This document shows, in pieces, positions 24,655-33,800 of a stretch of 64,000 bases of DNA. How positions within the stretch are numbered: position 1 is the first letter of the stretch; every line of letters starts with the position of its first letter. The notes under the pieces were generated by a model. That model was not told the origin of the DNA. It worked only from the letters and a program-made list of their open reading frames with translations, and ran no database searches. The stretch comes from Bacteroidales bacterium (GTDB lineage Bacteria; Bacteroidota; Bacteroidia; Bacteroidales; UBA3824): positions 1 through 64,000 of the forward strand of contig JAFXUC010000063.1 of NCBI GenBank assembly GCA_017535325.1. Reading direction: 5' to 3'. Made by a program: the position numbers and the translations under genes.

Positions 24655-25944
24655 TTAGTTGTAACTTATTGTGAACACGGCAGTTGCCGCTTTGTAGTTT
24701 GTTGTTGCCGCACTTGTTATAGTAATTGTCGCAGATAAAATCGACTTCATAGGATTGTTTTTGCTTACGGTAAAACTATTGCCACTTTGAGATATATTCA
24801 GACTATTATAACTTGTCGCATAAGTCAATGTACCTCCATGATGAGTTGCAGAAAAAGTAGCACTTGGATTTCCCCCTATTTTCTCCCACTTACTATTATG
24901 ATCACTACTTGGCGATAAAACAACAAATCCATTTGCCTTTGCTATACTAACTGTAAATGATTGTTCTTCAATATCTTCATAATCATCACCGCCGACTAAT
25001 TTGTAATAAACGGTGTATTCTCCGGCATTTGTTGCTGTCGGAATAGCAGTGCTGTATTCGCCGTCAGCACCGAGTTTGTATTGCCACTCTCCGCCGTTAG
25101 TAGTACCTTCCGTTATCAATTCTTGCGCAGAACCGGCTACGTTACTTTGGTTACCGTTAAAAGTAAGTGTATTTGCGGTCGGTGCTGTGGTGGTGGCAGT
25201 GAGTTTTATTTTCGTCATCGCAACATTGGCATTGTAAAAATTACCGTTAGTAAAACTGTTTGACGCTGTTTTGGTGTAATTGAAAGTTCCGTCGTTAGCG
25301 GTAATTTCTATATTATCTGAGCCGGAAGGTACTGCAAGATAAAACTCATTGGTTGAAAAATTATAAGTGTTGTTACCGATTGTAACAGACGAACTTGTTA
25401 CGGTTAATGCCTCTCCGCTGCTGTTTTTCAATGTAAATTTTACGATTGCCTGTTGATTTTGAAAGTTAGCATTTTGGTCGGGAATAATTTGTCCGTTAGT
25501 AACGCTTGCAATACCAACCAATGCAGTTGCATAATCGCAATGCGCAGCGATATAATCCAAAGTACCGTCCTGACCTGTGTAATCAGGCGTATTAAATTTC
25601 AACAAAAGTTGGTCATTAACAGCCGGGGTATAATTTTCGCCCGTAAATTCTCCGCTCAATTCGGTGTTTACTCCGTCTGATTGTGCAGTCAATTCGCCGA
25701 TTTTGTCCTCATCGTGATAAACGGTAACAACTTCGCCTTTTTTCCAAGTTGCGTTGAGAGTATTTCCGTCAAGGGCGAGTGCTTTACTGAGACCTGCATT
25801 TTCACCTTTTGAAGCGTTGATTGTGAGGGTGTAGGTTTTCGGCGTGTTAAATTCGTCGTTGTCATTGTTTTCTTTGTCAGAACAAGCCGCAAATGTCAAG
25901 CCGCAAAAAAAGAATGCGGCGAGTGTACGAAACTGTTTTTTCAT
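24655..25944 (-). CDS. Fimbrillin-like surface lipoprotein with Ig-like repeats
   Basis: The protein has 429 aa. The lipobox LTFAAC gives a lipidated Cys21, followed by an Asp/Asn-rich stretch (SDKENNDNDE) that resembles a surface-export signal of Bacteroidetes lipoproteins. Residues about 38-235 resemble fimbrillin/Mfa-type domains (TWKKGEVVTVYHDEDKIGEL, QAIVKFTLKNSSGEALT). Residues about 240-345 carry an Ig/MBG-like unit (GEYTVYYKLVGGDDYEDIE), and the last 85 a further beta domain. It is likely a surface adhesin or pilus-like component. It is cotranscribed with the small gene upstream (19 nt gap) and has a strong Shine-Dalgarno sequence. Confidence 0.72.
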   Translation of the reverse strand: MKKQFRTLAAFFFCGLTFAACSDKENNDNDEFNTPKTYTLTINASKGENAGLSKALALDGNTLNATWKKGEVVTVYHDEDKIGELTAQSDGVNTELSGEFTGENYTPAVNDQLLLKFNTPDYTGQDGTLDYIAAHCDYATALVGIASVTNGQIIPDQNANFQNQQAIVKFTLKNSSGEALTVTSSSVTIGNNTYNFSTNEFYLAVPSGSDNIEITANDGTFNYTKTASNSFTNGNFYNANVAMTKIKLTATTTAPTANTLTFNGNQSNVAGSAQELITEGTTNGGEWQYKLGADGEYSTAIPTATNAGEYTVYYKLVGGDDYEDIEEQSFTVSIAKANGFVVLSPSSDHNSKWEKIGGNPSATFSATHHGGTLTYATSYNSLNISQSGNSFTVSKNNPMKSILSATITITSAATTNYKAATAVFTISYN

Positions 25945-25950
25945 AATTTT

Positions 25951-25960
25951 ACCTCCTTTT
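25951..25960 (-). promoter_or_regulatory. Strong Shine-Dalgarno sequence for the lipoprotein
   Basis: The minus strand reads AAAAGGAGGT six nt before the ATG at 25944. Almost no other gene in the window has such a site, as expected for Bacteroidetes, so this one stands out. Confidence 0.6.
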
Positions 25961-25963
25961 CAA

Positions 25964-26149
25964 TTAAAAATTAAGTTCTTGCGCCTGACCATAACCGTTG
26001 CGGTTTGCGCCAAAAGTGCTTGCACTTCCAGCCAAAAGTTTAGGCGTGTCTTCGAGGTTGATAACCTCAAAATCGGGCTTAATGTACTTTTTCTTAATTA
26101 CTTTCTGCGCCGGAAGTATAACCGGCTGATTTTTAATATTGTCTGTCAT
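25964..26149 (-). CDS. Small 61-aa protein with PDFEVINLE...LLAGS motif
   Basis: The protein has 61 aa with no signal peptide. A basic N-terminal half (ILPAQKVIKKKYIKP) leads to DFEVINLEDTPKLLAGSAS and a Gly/Asn-rich end. Short proteins with a KYxxPxxExVxLE...LLAGS pattern occur beside surface lipoproteins in Bacteroidales as I remember it, and their function is not known to me. The gene lies 19 nt upstream of the fimbrillin-like gene and follows a long leader. The layout resembles a precursor peptide, but no modification or processing enzyme lies nearby. Confidence 0.6.
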   Translation of the reverse strand: MTDNIKNQPVILPAQKVIKKKYIKPDFEVINLEDTPKLLAGSASTFGANRNGYGQAQELNF

Positions 26150-26175
26150 AATTTATGATGTTTAAAAATTATTTA

Positions 26176-26227
26176 CAAAACAAAAATCCCTTGCGGGCAG
26201 AATTTTGATTTCTGTCTGCAAGGGATT
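26176..26227 (-). terminator. Intrinsic-terminator-like hairpin in the leader of the peptide/lipoprotein operon
   Basis: On the minus strand a 17-bp stem (arms 26211-26227 and 26185-26201) with two mismatched positions around a 9-nt loop is followed directly by TTTTTGTTTTG. It sits about 27 nt upstream of ATG 26149 and downstream of the promoter at 26348, so it would act as an attenuator rather than an end-of-gene terminator. Confidence 0.7.
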
Positions 26228-26245
26228 GCGTTATATTTAGAGAAA

Positions 26246-26275
26246 GTAAAAAGTAAAGTACTTTTTACCCCCCCC
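26246..26275. repeat. 10-bp perfect inverted repeat adjoining a C8/G8 homopolymer
   Basis: GTAAAAAGTA (26246-26255) and TACTTTTTAC (26259-26268) are perfect reverse complements around 3 nt. They adjoin eight consecutive C on the plus strand (26268-26275), read as G8 in the minus-strand leader. Confidence 0.8.
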
Positions 26276-26318
26276 GATTTACATTTTGTAAAGTTTGATA
26301 TATATTAATTTCTTTCAT
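26265..26318 (-). CDS. Possible 17-codon leader ORF ending in the G8 tract
   Basis: On the minus strand an ATG at 26318 opens a frame of 17 codons (MKEINIYQTLQNVNRGG) that stops at 26265 immediately after the G8 run. With nine G the frame would run on to a stop at 26173, through the whole terminator hairpin. With seven G it stops before the hairpin. Nothing besides position supports translation. Confidence 0.35.
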   Translation of the reverse strand: MKEINIYQTLQNVNRGG

Positions 26319-26347
26319 TTTTGTTGTTAGATGTTTTGTTATTGCCG

Positions 26348-26379
26348 CAAAGTAAAATTAAATAATTTTAACACGCAAA
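26348..26379 (-). promoter_or_regulatory. Promoter (TTTG-N20-TTACTTTG) for the peptide/lipoprotein operon
   Basis: On the minus strand TTTG (26379-26376) and TTACTTTG (26355-26348) are spaced by 20 nt, close to the Bacteroidetes sigma consensus. Transcription would begin near 26341, giving a leader of about 190 nt before ATG 26149. Confidence 0.65.
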
Positions 26380-26405
26380 AAATATGTATTAAATTAGTAT
26401 TAAAT

Positions 26406-27368
26406 CTACAAAGTCGCCTTTATTTTTTCGACTTCTTCAACTGAAAGTTTTGAAATTTCTGCGGTAAGTTCAACTGACATACCTTTTTTAAGCATTGCGA
26501 TTGCGGTTTCGTTGCGGCTTTCTGCAAGACCTTGCTCACGACCCTCCGCACGACCCTTTTCAAGACCTTCGGCACGACCTTTTTCAAGACCTATTTTCTC
26601 GCCTTCGGCTCTGCCGTCAATATGTCCGTCGCAATAGCCCTCGTAACGACTTGAATCGTCAAGACTTAATGCAAGTCTGACACTTTCCAAATAACGCTTG
26701 TAAATCTTTCTCTCTTCTTCACTGAGAGCATCTACGCGGAGAATTTCACGCGCCTCTTTCAAGCCCTGAGCGGTAAACGCATCAGGAATTTCGCCGGTTT
26801 TTAAGAACGAAATCCATTCTTGCAACGGCTGACGAATTTCTTCGTCAAACTTGTTGACACGCAAAATGTAATATTCGGGAAAAATGCCGGCAACCTCGTC
26901 AACGCCGAATTTTGATTTTTGTGCAGGCGTGAGTTCGAGTTCGTCGTTATCATTGAACATATTTTTGAAAACGGTTGTTCCGTGATAAGCGTAACCCTTG
27001 TCTTGTCCGAGACTGAAATATACGATGTTGACCGAATACACTTTCGGCAAAGTCTCGTATGCCTTGCCGCTTTTCATATATTCAGCGATAATTTTTGACG
27101 CGCCGAAAGCCATACGTTGAAAGAAATCCAACTCATGGTCATTCTGAACTTCTATCAAAAATTTTTCACCTTTTTCGTCTTCAACCAAGAGGTCTACGCG
27201 GTTGAATTTTTGATTATCGTTCTCTTGATTTGACTCACTTTCAAGGAGTTGCGAAATTTTTATCTGACGGTCAATCAACACACTGAGAAAGCCCTCCAAC
27301 ACAACAAAATTGCTCTTGTTGCGCAAAAGGCGTTTTATCATCCAGTCAAAACGTATATAATTTCCCAT
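26406..27368 (-). CDS. Rpn-family PD-(D/E)XK nuclease
   Basis: The protein has 320 aa from ATG 27368 (MGNYIRFDWMIKRLL). The longer frame to 27428 would begin upstream of the promoter at 27399-27406, so I reject it. The catalytic pattern RVDLLVEDEKGEKFLIEVQ matches the D...ExQ form of the PD-(D/E)XK fold seen in recombination-promoting nuclease (Rpn) or transposase_31 proteins. The C-terminal third is a repetitive coiled region (LEKGRAEGLEKGRAEGREQG) ending in a helical domain (SVELTAEISKLSVEEVEKI). Such genes are often multicopy and variable. The tandem DNA repeat could change length. Confidence 0.82.
   Translation of the reverse strand: MGNYIRFDWMIKRLLRNKSNFVVLEGFLSVLIDRQIKISQLLESESNQENDNQKFNRVDLLVEDEKGEKFLIEVQNDHELDFFQRMAFGASKIIAEYMKSGKAYETLPKVYSVNIVYFSLGQDKGYAYHGTTVFKNMFNDNDELELTPAQKSKFGVDEVAGIFPEYYILRVNKFDEEIRQPLQEWISFLKTGEIPDAFTAQGLKEAREILRVDALSEEERKIYKRYLESVRLALSLDDSSRYEGYCDGHIDGRAEGEKIGLEKGRAEGLEKGRAEGREQGLAESRNETAIAMLKKGMSVELTAEISKLSVEEVEKIKATL
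26526..26612. repeat. Imperfect tandem repeat encoding the EKGRAEG region of the Rpn protein
   Basis: Short units of 12-24 bp related to CGACCTTTTTCAAGACC recur several times. They encode LEKGRAEG/REQGLAE repeats and are a likely site of length variation. Confidence 0.6.
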
Positions 27369-27398
27369 AATGTTTTGTATTCTAAAAAGTTTCAACCG

Positions 27399-27406
27399 CA
27401 AAGGTA
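27399..27406 (-). promoter_or_regulatory. -7 element (TACCTTTG) for the Rpn gene
   Basis: The minus strand reads TACCTTTG 30 nt upstream of ATG 27368, which supports that start. Confidence 0.55.
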
Positions 27407-27531
27407 GAAAAAAATTGTCAAAAAACAAAACAATTTATTTTGCTGACAAACGGTTTTAAAATCAAAAGGGACGTTTTTCCGTTATTGGAAACCCGCCCCT
27501 TTCTTCTTACCATGTCTGCTATACAAAAATC

Positions 27532-29196
27532 TTAATAACTTTGCTGGTGAACATTTTTGACCGCCCTTCCTGAGGGGTCGTTGAGATTTTGAAACGACTT
27601 GTCCCACGCCAAAGCCTCTGCCGTTGAACATGCCACCGACGGAACACTCGGAACTGTCATCGCCGCCGACTTGCTCGGAAAATGCTCCTCAAAAATCGAA
27701 CGGTAATAATATTCCTCCTTGTTCATAGGCGTATTGACAGGAAAACGCTCTGCCGCCGTCGCCATCATCGAATCCGTAACAGCCTCGCTTGTAATCTTTT
27801 TCAGAGAGTCAATCCAACTGTAACCGACACCGTCTGAAAACTGCTCCTTCTGACGCCAGCAAACCGACTTCGGCAACATGTCCTCAAACGCCTTGCGGAG
27901 AATGTGCTTTTCTATTTTGCCGTTTCCAGCCATTTTGTCAGCCGGGTTTACATTCATCGCAACGTCCAAAAACTCTTTGTCAAGGAACGGAACACGGCCT
28001 TCAACGCCCCATGCCGACAACGCCTTGTTTGCCCTCAGACAGTCGTAAAGGTAAAGTTTTGACAGTTTTCTGACCGTCTCCTCGTGAAAAGCCTGAGCGT
28101 TCGGGGCTTTGTGGAAATACAAGTAACCGCCGAAAATCTCGTCAGCACCCTCGCCCGAAAGAACCATTTTTATTCCCATCGACTTGATGACACGCGCCAA
28201 AAGATACATCGGCGTACTTGCCCTTACCGTCGTAACGTCGTAAGTCTCAATAAAATAAATCACGTCGCGGATAGCGTCCAAACCTTCCTGAACCGTGTAG
28301 TTAATCTCATGGTGAACCGTCCCTATATAGTCGGCAACCTCTTTGGCGGCTTTCAAATCGGGTGCGCCTTTCAAGCCGACCGCAAAAGAGTGAAGTTGAG
28401 GCCACCAAGCCTGCTGAGTGTTGCCGGTCTCGACCCTCATTGCGGAATATTTTTTAGCAACCGCCGAAATTATCGAACTGTCCAAGCCGCCCGAAAGCAA
28501 TACGCCGTAAGGAACGTCCGACATCAACTGTCTCTGAACAGCGTTTTCCAAAGCCTCACGAATGTCAGAAGATGTTAATTTTGAGTCTCTTACGGTGTCA
28601 AAAGATGTCCATTTGCGGTTGTACCATTTGGTCATTTTCTTGGTTTTTGACGAGTAATAATGACCCGGCAAAAACACCTCATATTCGGTGCAGAATCCTT
28701 CCAAGGCTTTCAACTCCGAGGCCACACACAAATGACCGTCAGCGTCTTTGCCGATGTAAAGCGGAATCACGCCTATCGGGTCGCGGGCAATCAGATACTC
28801 GTTTTTTGCCTCGTCGTAAAGCGCAAACGCAAAAATTCCCGACAAGTCCTCCAAAAAGTCAATGCCTTTGTCCTTGTACAGAGCCAGAATCACCTCGCAG
28901 TCCGAACCCGTCTGAAAATCAAACTTTTCAGCGTATTTTTCACGGATTTCGCGGTGGTTGTATATTTCGCCGTTAACAGCCAAAATTACGTCGCCTTCCT
29001 TTGTTTTGAGCGGCTGACTGCCTGATTTCGGGTCTACGATTGAAAGTCTTTCGTGAGCCAGAACCGCCGTTTTTCCGACGTAAATTCCCGACCAGTCCGG
29101 ACCTCTGTGTCTGATTTTTCCCGACTGAACCAACGCCCTCTGACGAAGTCTTTCTGCCCCGCCCTCTATGTCAAAAATTCCAACTATTCCACACAT
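27532..29196 (-). CDS. asnB: Asparagine synthetase B (glutamine-hydrolysing)
   Basis: The protein has 554 aa. Cys2 (MCGIVGIFD) is the N-terminal nucleophile of the class II glutaminase domain (1-200, with HRGPDWSG, VNGEIYNH and GSDCEVI). The synthetase domain has the PP-loop LLSGGLDSS (about 233-241) and the GEGADEIFGGY motif. It forms asparagine from aspartate, glutamine and ATP. It lies 74 nt downstream of gltD in the same orientation, so it probably belongs to a gltB-gltD-asnB nitrogen transcript. Confidence 0.96.
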   Translation of the reverse strand: MCGIVGIFDIEGGAERLRQRALVQSGKIRHRGPDWSGIYVGKTAVLAHERLSIVDPKSGSQPLKTKEGDVILAVNGEIYNHREIREKYAEKFDFQTGSDCEVILALYKDKGIDFLEDLSGIFAFALYDEAKNEYLIARDPIGVIPLYIGKDADGHLCVASELKALEGFCTEYEVFLPGHYYSSKTKKMTKWYNRKWTSFDTVRDSKLTSSDIREALENAVQRQLMSDVPYGVLLSGGLDSSIISAVAKKYSAMRVETGNTQQAWWPQLHSFAVGLKGAPDLKAAKEVADYIGTVHHEINYTVQEGLDAIRDVIYFIETYDVTTVRASTPMYLLARVIKSMGIKMVLSGEGADEIFGGYLYFHKAPNAQAFHEETVRKLSKLYLYDCLRANKALSAWGVEGRVPFLDKEFLDVAMNVNPADKMAGNGKIEKHILRKAFEDMLPKSVCWRQKEQFSDGVGYSWIDSLKKITSEAVTDSMMATAAERFPVNTPMNKEEYYYRSIFEEHFPSKSAAMTVPSVPSVACSTAEALAWDKSFQNLNDPSGRAVKNVHQQSY

Positions 29197-29214
29197 GATA
29201 GAAATTTTTATTAA

Positions 29215-29267
29215 TTAACAACTAATAGTTAACAATTAACAACGAATTGTCAATTATTAGTTGTTAA
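29215..29267. repeat. AT-rich inverted repeat in the gltD-asnB spacer
   Basis: Arms TTAACAACTAAT (29215-29226) and ATTAGTTGTTAA (29256-29267) pair perfectly, with further TTAACAATT words inside and beyond them. The spacer at 38801-38876 is built from the same words, so both may be copies of one short element. Confidence 0.65.
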
Positions 29268-29270
29268 CTG

Positions 29271-30614
29271 TTAATTTTTAATTGTTAATTGAAAAATCTT
29301 TTCTGCAACTTGTCTTCCCGAAGCAATCGCCCTTACAACAAGCGAAGCACCCGAAAACGCATCACCGCAAACAAATACATTCTCTTTAAATTCAGGCATT
29401 TGAGGTTTCAAAAATCCCATGGCAAGCAAAACCATATCACATTCGATAACCTCTTTTTTGCCTGTTAACTTCATCGTCGGTCTGCCGCCTTCGGGGTTTG
29501 GAACCCATTCTACTTCTTCAACTTCCGCACCTGTCAAAACGCCGTCTTTGCCGATAAATTTATTCGTGTTCAAAAGCCAACGTCTTGTGCAGCCTTCCTC
29601 GTGAGCGTAAGATGTTTTGAGGATTTGCGGCCAGTAGGGCCAAGGCGTTGCGGGATTGCTGCCAACCGGCGGTTTGGGCATGATTTCGATTTGCGTAACC
29701 GATTTGCAGCCCTGACGGTGTGCCGTTCCGATGCAGTCGCTTCCCGTGTCGCCGCCGCCGATTACCAAAACTTTTTTGCCTTTTGCGTTCACCAAATCTT
29801 TTTTGTCGAATTGTTCGCCCATCAAAATTCTTGTCTGTTGCGACAACATTTCCAACGCCAAATATACGCCTTTGAGTTCACGGCCTTCGATTTTCAAATC
29901 CCTTGCCTGAGGAGTTCCCGTTGCAACAACATAAAAGTCAAAACCTTCCGGCAGTTTTGCAAAGTCAACTTCCGTGTTGTAAACAAATTTTACGCCTTCT
30001 TCCTCCATTAAGTTTATTCTGCGGTCAATGACGTTTTTAGCAAGTTTGAAATTTGGAATACCAAATCTCAACAATCCGCCTGCTGCCTCGTTTTTTTCAT
30101 AAACGGTAACATCAAAGCCTTTCTTATTCAGTTGATTAGCCGCTGACAAGCCCGCAGGACCCGAACCAATGACCAAAACTTTTTTGCCGTTTCTGTCGTA
30201 TGTTTGCGGCGTAATGTAACTTTCTAAAAACGCCCTTTCAATAATCGCACATTCATTTTCGCGACAAGTTACGGGCTCTGAAATCGTCAAATTAAGCACG
30301 CATGATTTCTCGCACAACGCCGGACAAACTCTTCCCGTAAATTCAGGAAAATCATTTGTCTTGCTCAGAAGTTTATAGGCCGTCTCCCAATCACCTTTAT
30401 AAAGCGCGTCATTCCATTCAGGCTGTTTGTTGCCGAGCGGACACGCCCAATGACAAAACGGCACTCCGCAATCCATACAACGCGAAGCCTGCAACTGACG
30501 GTCTTTTGTATTTAATGTCTGCTCCATTTCCGAAAAATCGTGAACCCTCTCACTAACAGGCCTGTGTCCAGCCTCTTTTCTCGGTATACTTAAAAATGCT
30601 CTCGGATTTCCCAT
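29271..30614 (-). CDS. gltD: Glutamate synthase small subunit
   Basis: The protein has 447 aa from ATG 30614 (MGNPRAFLSIPRKEAG). The longer frame to 30728 runs into the repeat element between gltB and gltD and is rejected. N-terminal Cys clusters (CMDCGVPFCHWACPLGN, CPALCEKSC) bind two 4Fe-4S centres. The FAD-binding GxGxxG is VIGSGPAGLSAANQL and the NADPH-binding one VIGGGDTGSDCIG. It passes electrons from NADPH to GltB. Confidence 0.95.
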   Translation of the reverse strand: MGNPRAFLSIPRKEAGHRPVSERVHDFSEMEQTLNTKDRQLQASRCMDCGVPFCHWACPLGNKQPEWNDALYKGDWETAYKLLSKTNDFPEFTGRVCPALCEKSCVLNLTISEPVTCRENECAIIERAFLESYITPQTYDRNGKKVLVIGSGPAGLSAANQLNKKGFDVTVYEKNEAAGGLLRFGIPNFKLAKNVIDRRINLMEEEGVKFVYNTEVDFAKLPEGFDFYVVATGTPQARDLKIEGRELKGVYLALEMLSQQTRILMGEQFDKKDLVNAKGKKVLVIGGGDTGSDCIGTAHRQGCKSVTQIEIMPKPPVGSNPATPWPYWPQILKTSYAHEEGCTRRWLLNTNKFIGKDGVLTGAEVEEVEWVPNPEGGRPTMKLTGKKEVIECDMVLLAMGFLKPQMPEFKENVFVCGDAFSGASLVVRAIASGRQVAEKIFQLTIKN

Positions 30615-30631
30615 GATAGTTATGTTTTTTG

Positions 30632-30803
30632 CGCTCGCCGCGCGGGCGTTCTTTCTTATAAGAAAGAACCAAAGAATTTTTATATTCGCGCTATCGCGCG
30701 GACGTTTTTGCACAAACAGTGCTAACATCCGGCGAGTGAAACGAGCCGAATATAAAAGTTTTCCGGTTCCCTTTTTTAAAAGGGAACGCCCCCGCGGCGA
30801 GCG
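30632..30803. mobile_element. MITE-like palindromic element between gltB and gltD
   Basis: The ends are 20-bp inverted repeats with one mismatch (30632-30651 and 30784-30803; CGCTCGCCGCG core). The similarity continues inward for roughly another 40 bp, including hairpins at TTCTTTCTTATAAGAAAGAA and the GTTCCCTTTT/AAAAGGGAAC pair. The element is GC-rich against AT-rich surroundings and has no coding capacity. It occupies almost all of the gap between the two subunit genes. Confidence 0.7.
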
Positions 30804-30811
30804 GTTAAATA

Positions 30812-33800
30812 TTAATAATCACGCTGAATATCAGCGATTTTGTCTTGTAATTTTTTGAGTTGTTCTTCTTGAAGTACTTTTTTGTATTCAATAGGAACTA
30901 CTTGAATGAAATCGTCTATATATCTATTCCAATCGTCAAGGATTGTGCGGGCGAGTTTTGAACCCGTGTAACGCCAATGACGAAGGATAAGTTCGTGAAG
31001 TTCTTTGCGGTACGTGTTTTCTTCTACGAGTGAAAGTTCCACCATGTCGGGGTTGCAGAAATAGTCGAAAGTGTGTTGCGGGTCGTAAACGTATGCTACG
31101 CCGCCTGACATTCCTGCGCCGAAGTTTCTGCCTGTCGGACCTAAAACGACAACCCGTCCGCCTGTCATATATTCGCAACAGTGGTCGCCCGTGCCTTCTA
31201 TGACGGCTATTGCGCCTGAATTTCTAACGGCAAATCTTTCACCGACACGACCGTTGATGTAGATTTCGCCGCTTGTTGCGCCGTAAAGTCCGGTGTTGCC
31301 GGCGATGATGTTTTTCTCTGCCGCAAACGAACTTGATGACGGCGGCATTATCGAGATGTGTCCGCCTGACAAGCCTTTTCCGAAATAGTCGTTAGCCTCG
31401 CCTTCGAGTTTGAAAGAAACGCCGTGAACCAAAAACGCTCCGAAACTCTGTCCCGCCGAACCTTTGAACTTGATGTTAATCGTGTCTGTCGGGAGACCTT
31501 TTTCACCGTATTTTTTAGCGATGTAACCTGAAAGCATCGTTCCGCAAGCCCTGTCGGTGTTTTTGATTGCGTAATCCAAAAACAATTCTCTGCCGTTTTC
31601 GATTGCGGGTTTTGCTTGTTCGATAATTGCAAAGTCCTTAACGTCAGATACTTTGGTAAACTCTCTGCCGTCGTAATGGAGTTGACCTTCGCTCTTTGTC
31701 AAAAGCCTTGAAAAATCCAACGTTTCGGTTTTTGAACCTGTTTCTTGCGGTTTCAACTTGATTAAATCCGTTCTGCCGATAATGTCGGAGAGTTTTTTGA
31801 AGCCCATTTGTGCCAAATATTCGCGGACTTCCTGAGCCAAAAACGTGAAATAATTAACTATGTAATCTGCTCTTCCTCTGAATCTTTCCCTTAAAACGGG
31901 GTCTTGTGTCGCAACACCGACGGGACAAGTGTTAGTATTACACTTTCTCATCATAACGCAGCCCAAAACGATGAGCGGCAATGTTCCGAAAGCAAACTCG
32001 TCAGCACCGAGCATTGCCATAAGAACCACGTCGCGGCCTGTTTTCAACTGACCGTCAGTCTGCAACCTTACCTGAGCGCGAAGACCGTTCAAAGAAAGTG
32101 TCTGCTGTGTTTCTGCCAGACCGATTTCCGGCGAAATGCCCGCGAAACGCATTGACGAAGCAGGTGAAGCACCCGTACCGCCTTCCGCACCCGAAATCAC
32201 GATTAAGTCAGCCTTTGCTTTTGCAACGCCGGCAGCGATTGTGCCGACACCGCTTTCAGCAACCAATTTTACTGAAACGGCAGCCGTCGGGTTGATGTTT
32301 TTGAGGTCGAAAATAAGTTGCGCCAAGTCCTCAATTGAATAAATGTCGTGATGAGGCGGCGGCGAAATAAGCGAAATTCCGGGGATTGAATTACGAGTTT
32401 TCGCGATGATTTCGTTAACTTTAAAGCCCGGTAACTGACCGCCTTCGCCCGGTTTTACACCCTGAGCGACTTTGATTTGGATTTCTTCGCCGTTAACCAG
32501 ATATTCTGCCGTAACGCCAAAACGTCCTGAGGCGATTTGTTTGGTTTTAGAGGCTAATTCGGTGTGGTAACGTGCGTTGTCCTCGCCGCCTTCGCCAGTG
32601 TTAGAACGTGTTCCTAATTTATTCATTGCTAACGCGATAGCCTCGTGCGCTTCTATCGAAATAGCACCGAATGACATCGCTCCCGAAACAAAATGCTTAA
32701 CAATTTCCTCAACGGGTTCAACCTCGTCAATTGAAATCGGGGTTTTGTTAACGTCAAAATCGAAGAAATCGCGGATAAAAATCGGTTTTTCCTTATTGTC
32801 AACAAGTCTTGTGAAATCTTTGAATTTCTGATAGTTGCCGGTTCTTGTTGCGATTTGAAGTGTTGCGATTGTTTCGGGATTCCAAGCGTGAAGGATTCCG
32901 TCTTTGCGGAAAGAGAATAAGCCTTGATTGCCCGGAAATTCGGGTTTCTTAGTGCCGTAAGCCTGCTCATGAAGTTTTTTAGCGTCTAAGGCAATGTGTT
33001 TTAAGCCGATACCGCCGATTGTTGAAACTTCCGTTCCAAAATACGTGCGCAAAAGTTCTTCTGAAAGTCCGATTGATTCAAAAATTTTTGCGCCTCGGTA
33101 ACTGCGGATTGTCGAAATACCCATTTTCGACATTATTTTAAAAAGACCTTTGCGAACCGCTTTAATATAGTTGTTTTCAGCGGTTTGATAGTCTTCCTGA
33201 ATCTGTTTTGTCTTAACCAAATAGTCCAAAACGGCAAAAGTCATATACGGATTGATAGCCGAAGCACCGTAGCCGAGAAGAAGTGCGGCGTGCATAACTT
33301 CGCGGATTTCGCCCGACTCAACGATAAGAGCCGTCTGAACACGTTTTCCAACCGAAATCAAATAATGGTGAACCGCCGAAGTTGCAAGCAGAGACGGAAT
33401 TACAGCCGTCTTTTCGTCCAAATCTCTGTCAGAAAGAATAATATAATTGATGCCTGCGTCAACCGATTCTTCGGCTTTTTTGCAAAGGTTGTCAACAGCC
33501 TCACGCAAGCCTCTTTCACCTTTTTCGGGGTCGTAAAGAAGCGGTAATTTCGTGGTTTTGAAACCTTTATAACGTATATTACAAAGAATGTCAAGACGTG
33601 TGTTGTTCAAGACGGGGTGCGGCAGACGAACCATTTTGCAGTTAGTTTCGTCGGGTGTTAAAATGTCAGTTCCGACTGAGCCGATATATTCTGTCAGCGA
33701 CATAACGAGTTCTTCGCGAATAGGGTCTATCGCGGGATTCGTAACTTGTGCAAACTGTTGACGGAAATAGTTGAAAAAGATTTGCGGACGGTCAGAAACC

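Noticed and set aside
26265-26318. The leader ORF ending in Gly-Gly as a double-glycine bacteriocin precursor
   Set aside because: The Gly-Gly is encoded by the homopolymer at the very end of the ORF, leaving no core peptide, and no peptidase-transporter is nearby.
30615-30728. N-terminal extension of GltD
   Set aside because: It reads into the palindromic element between gltB and gltD. The conserved GltD start MGNPRAF begins at 30614.
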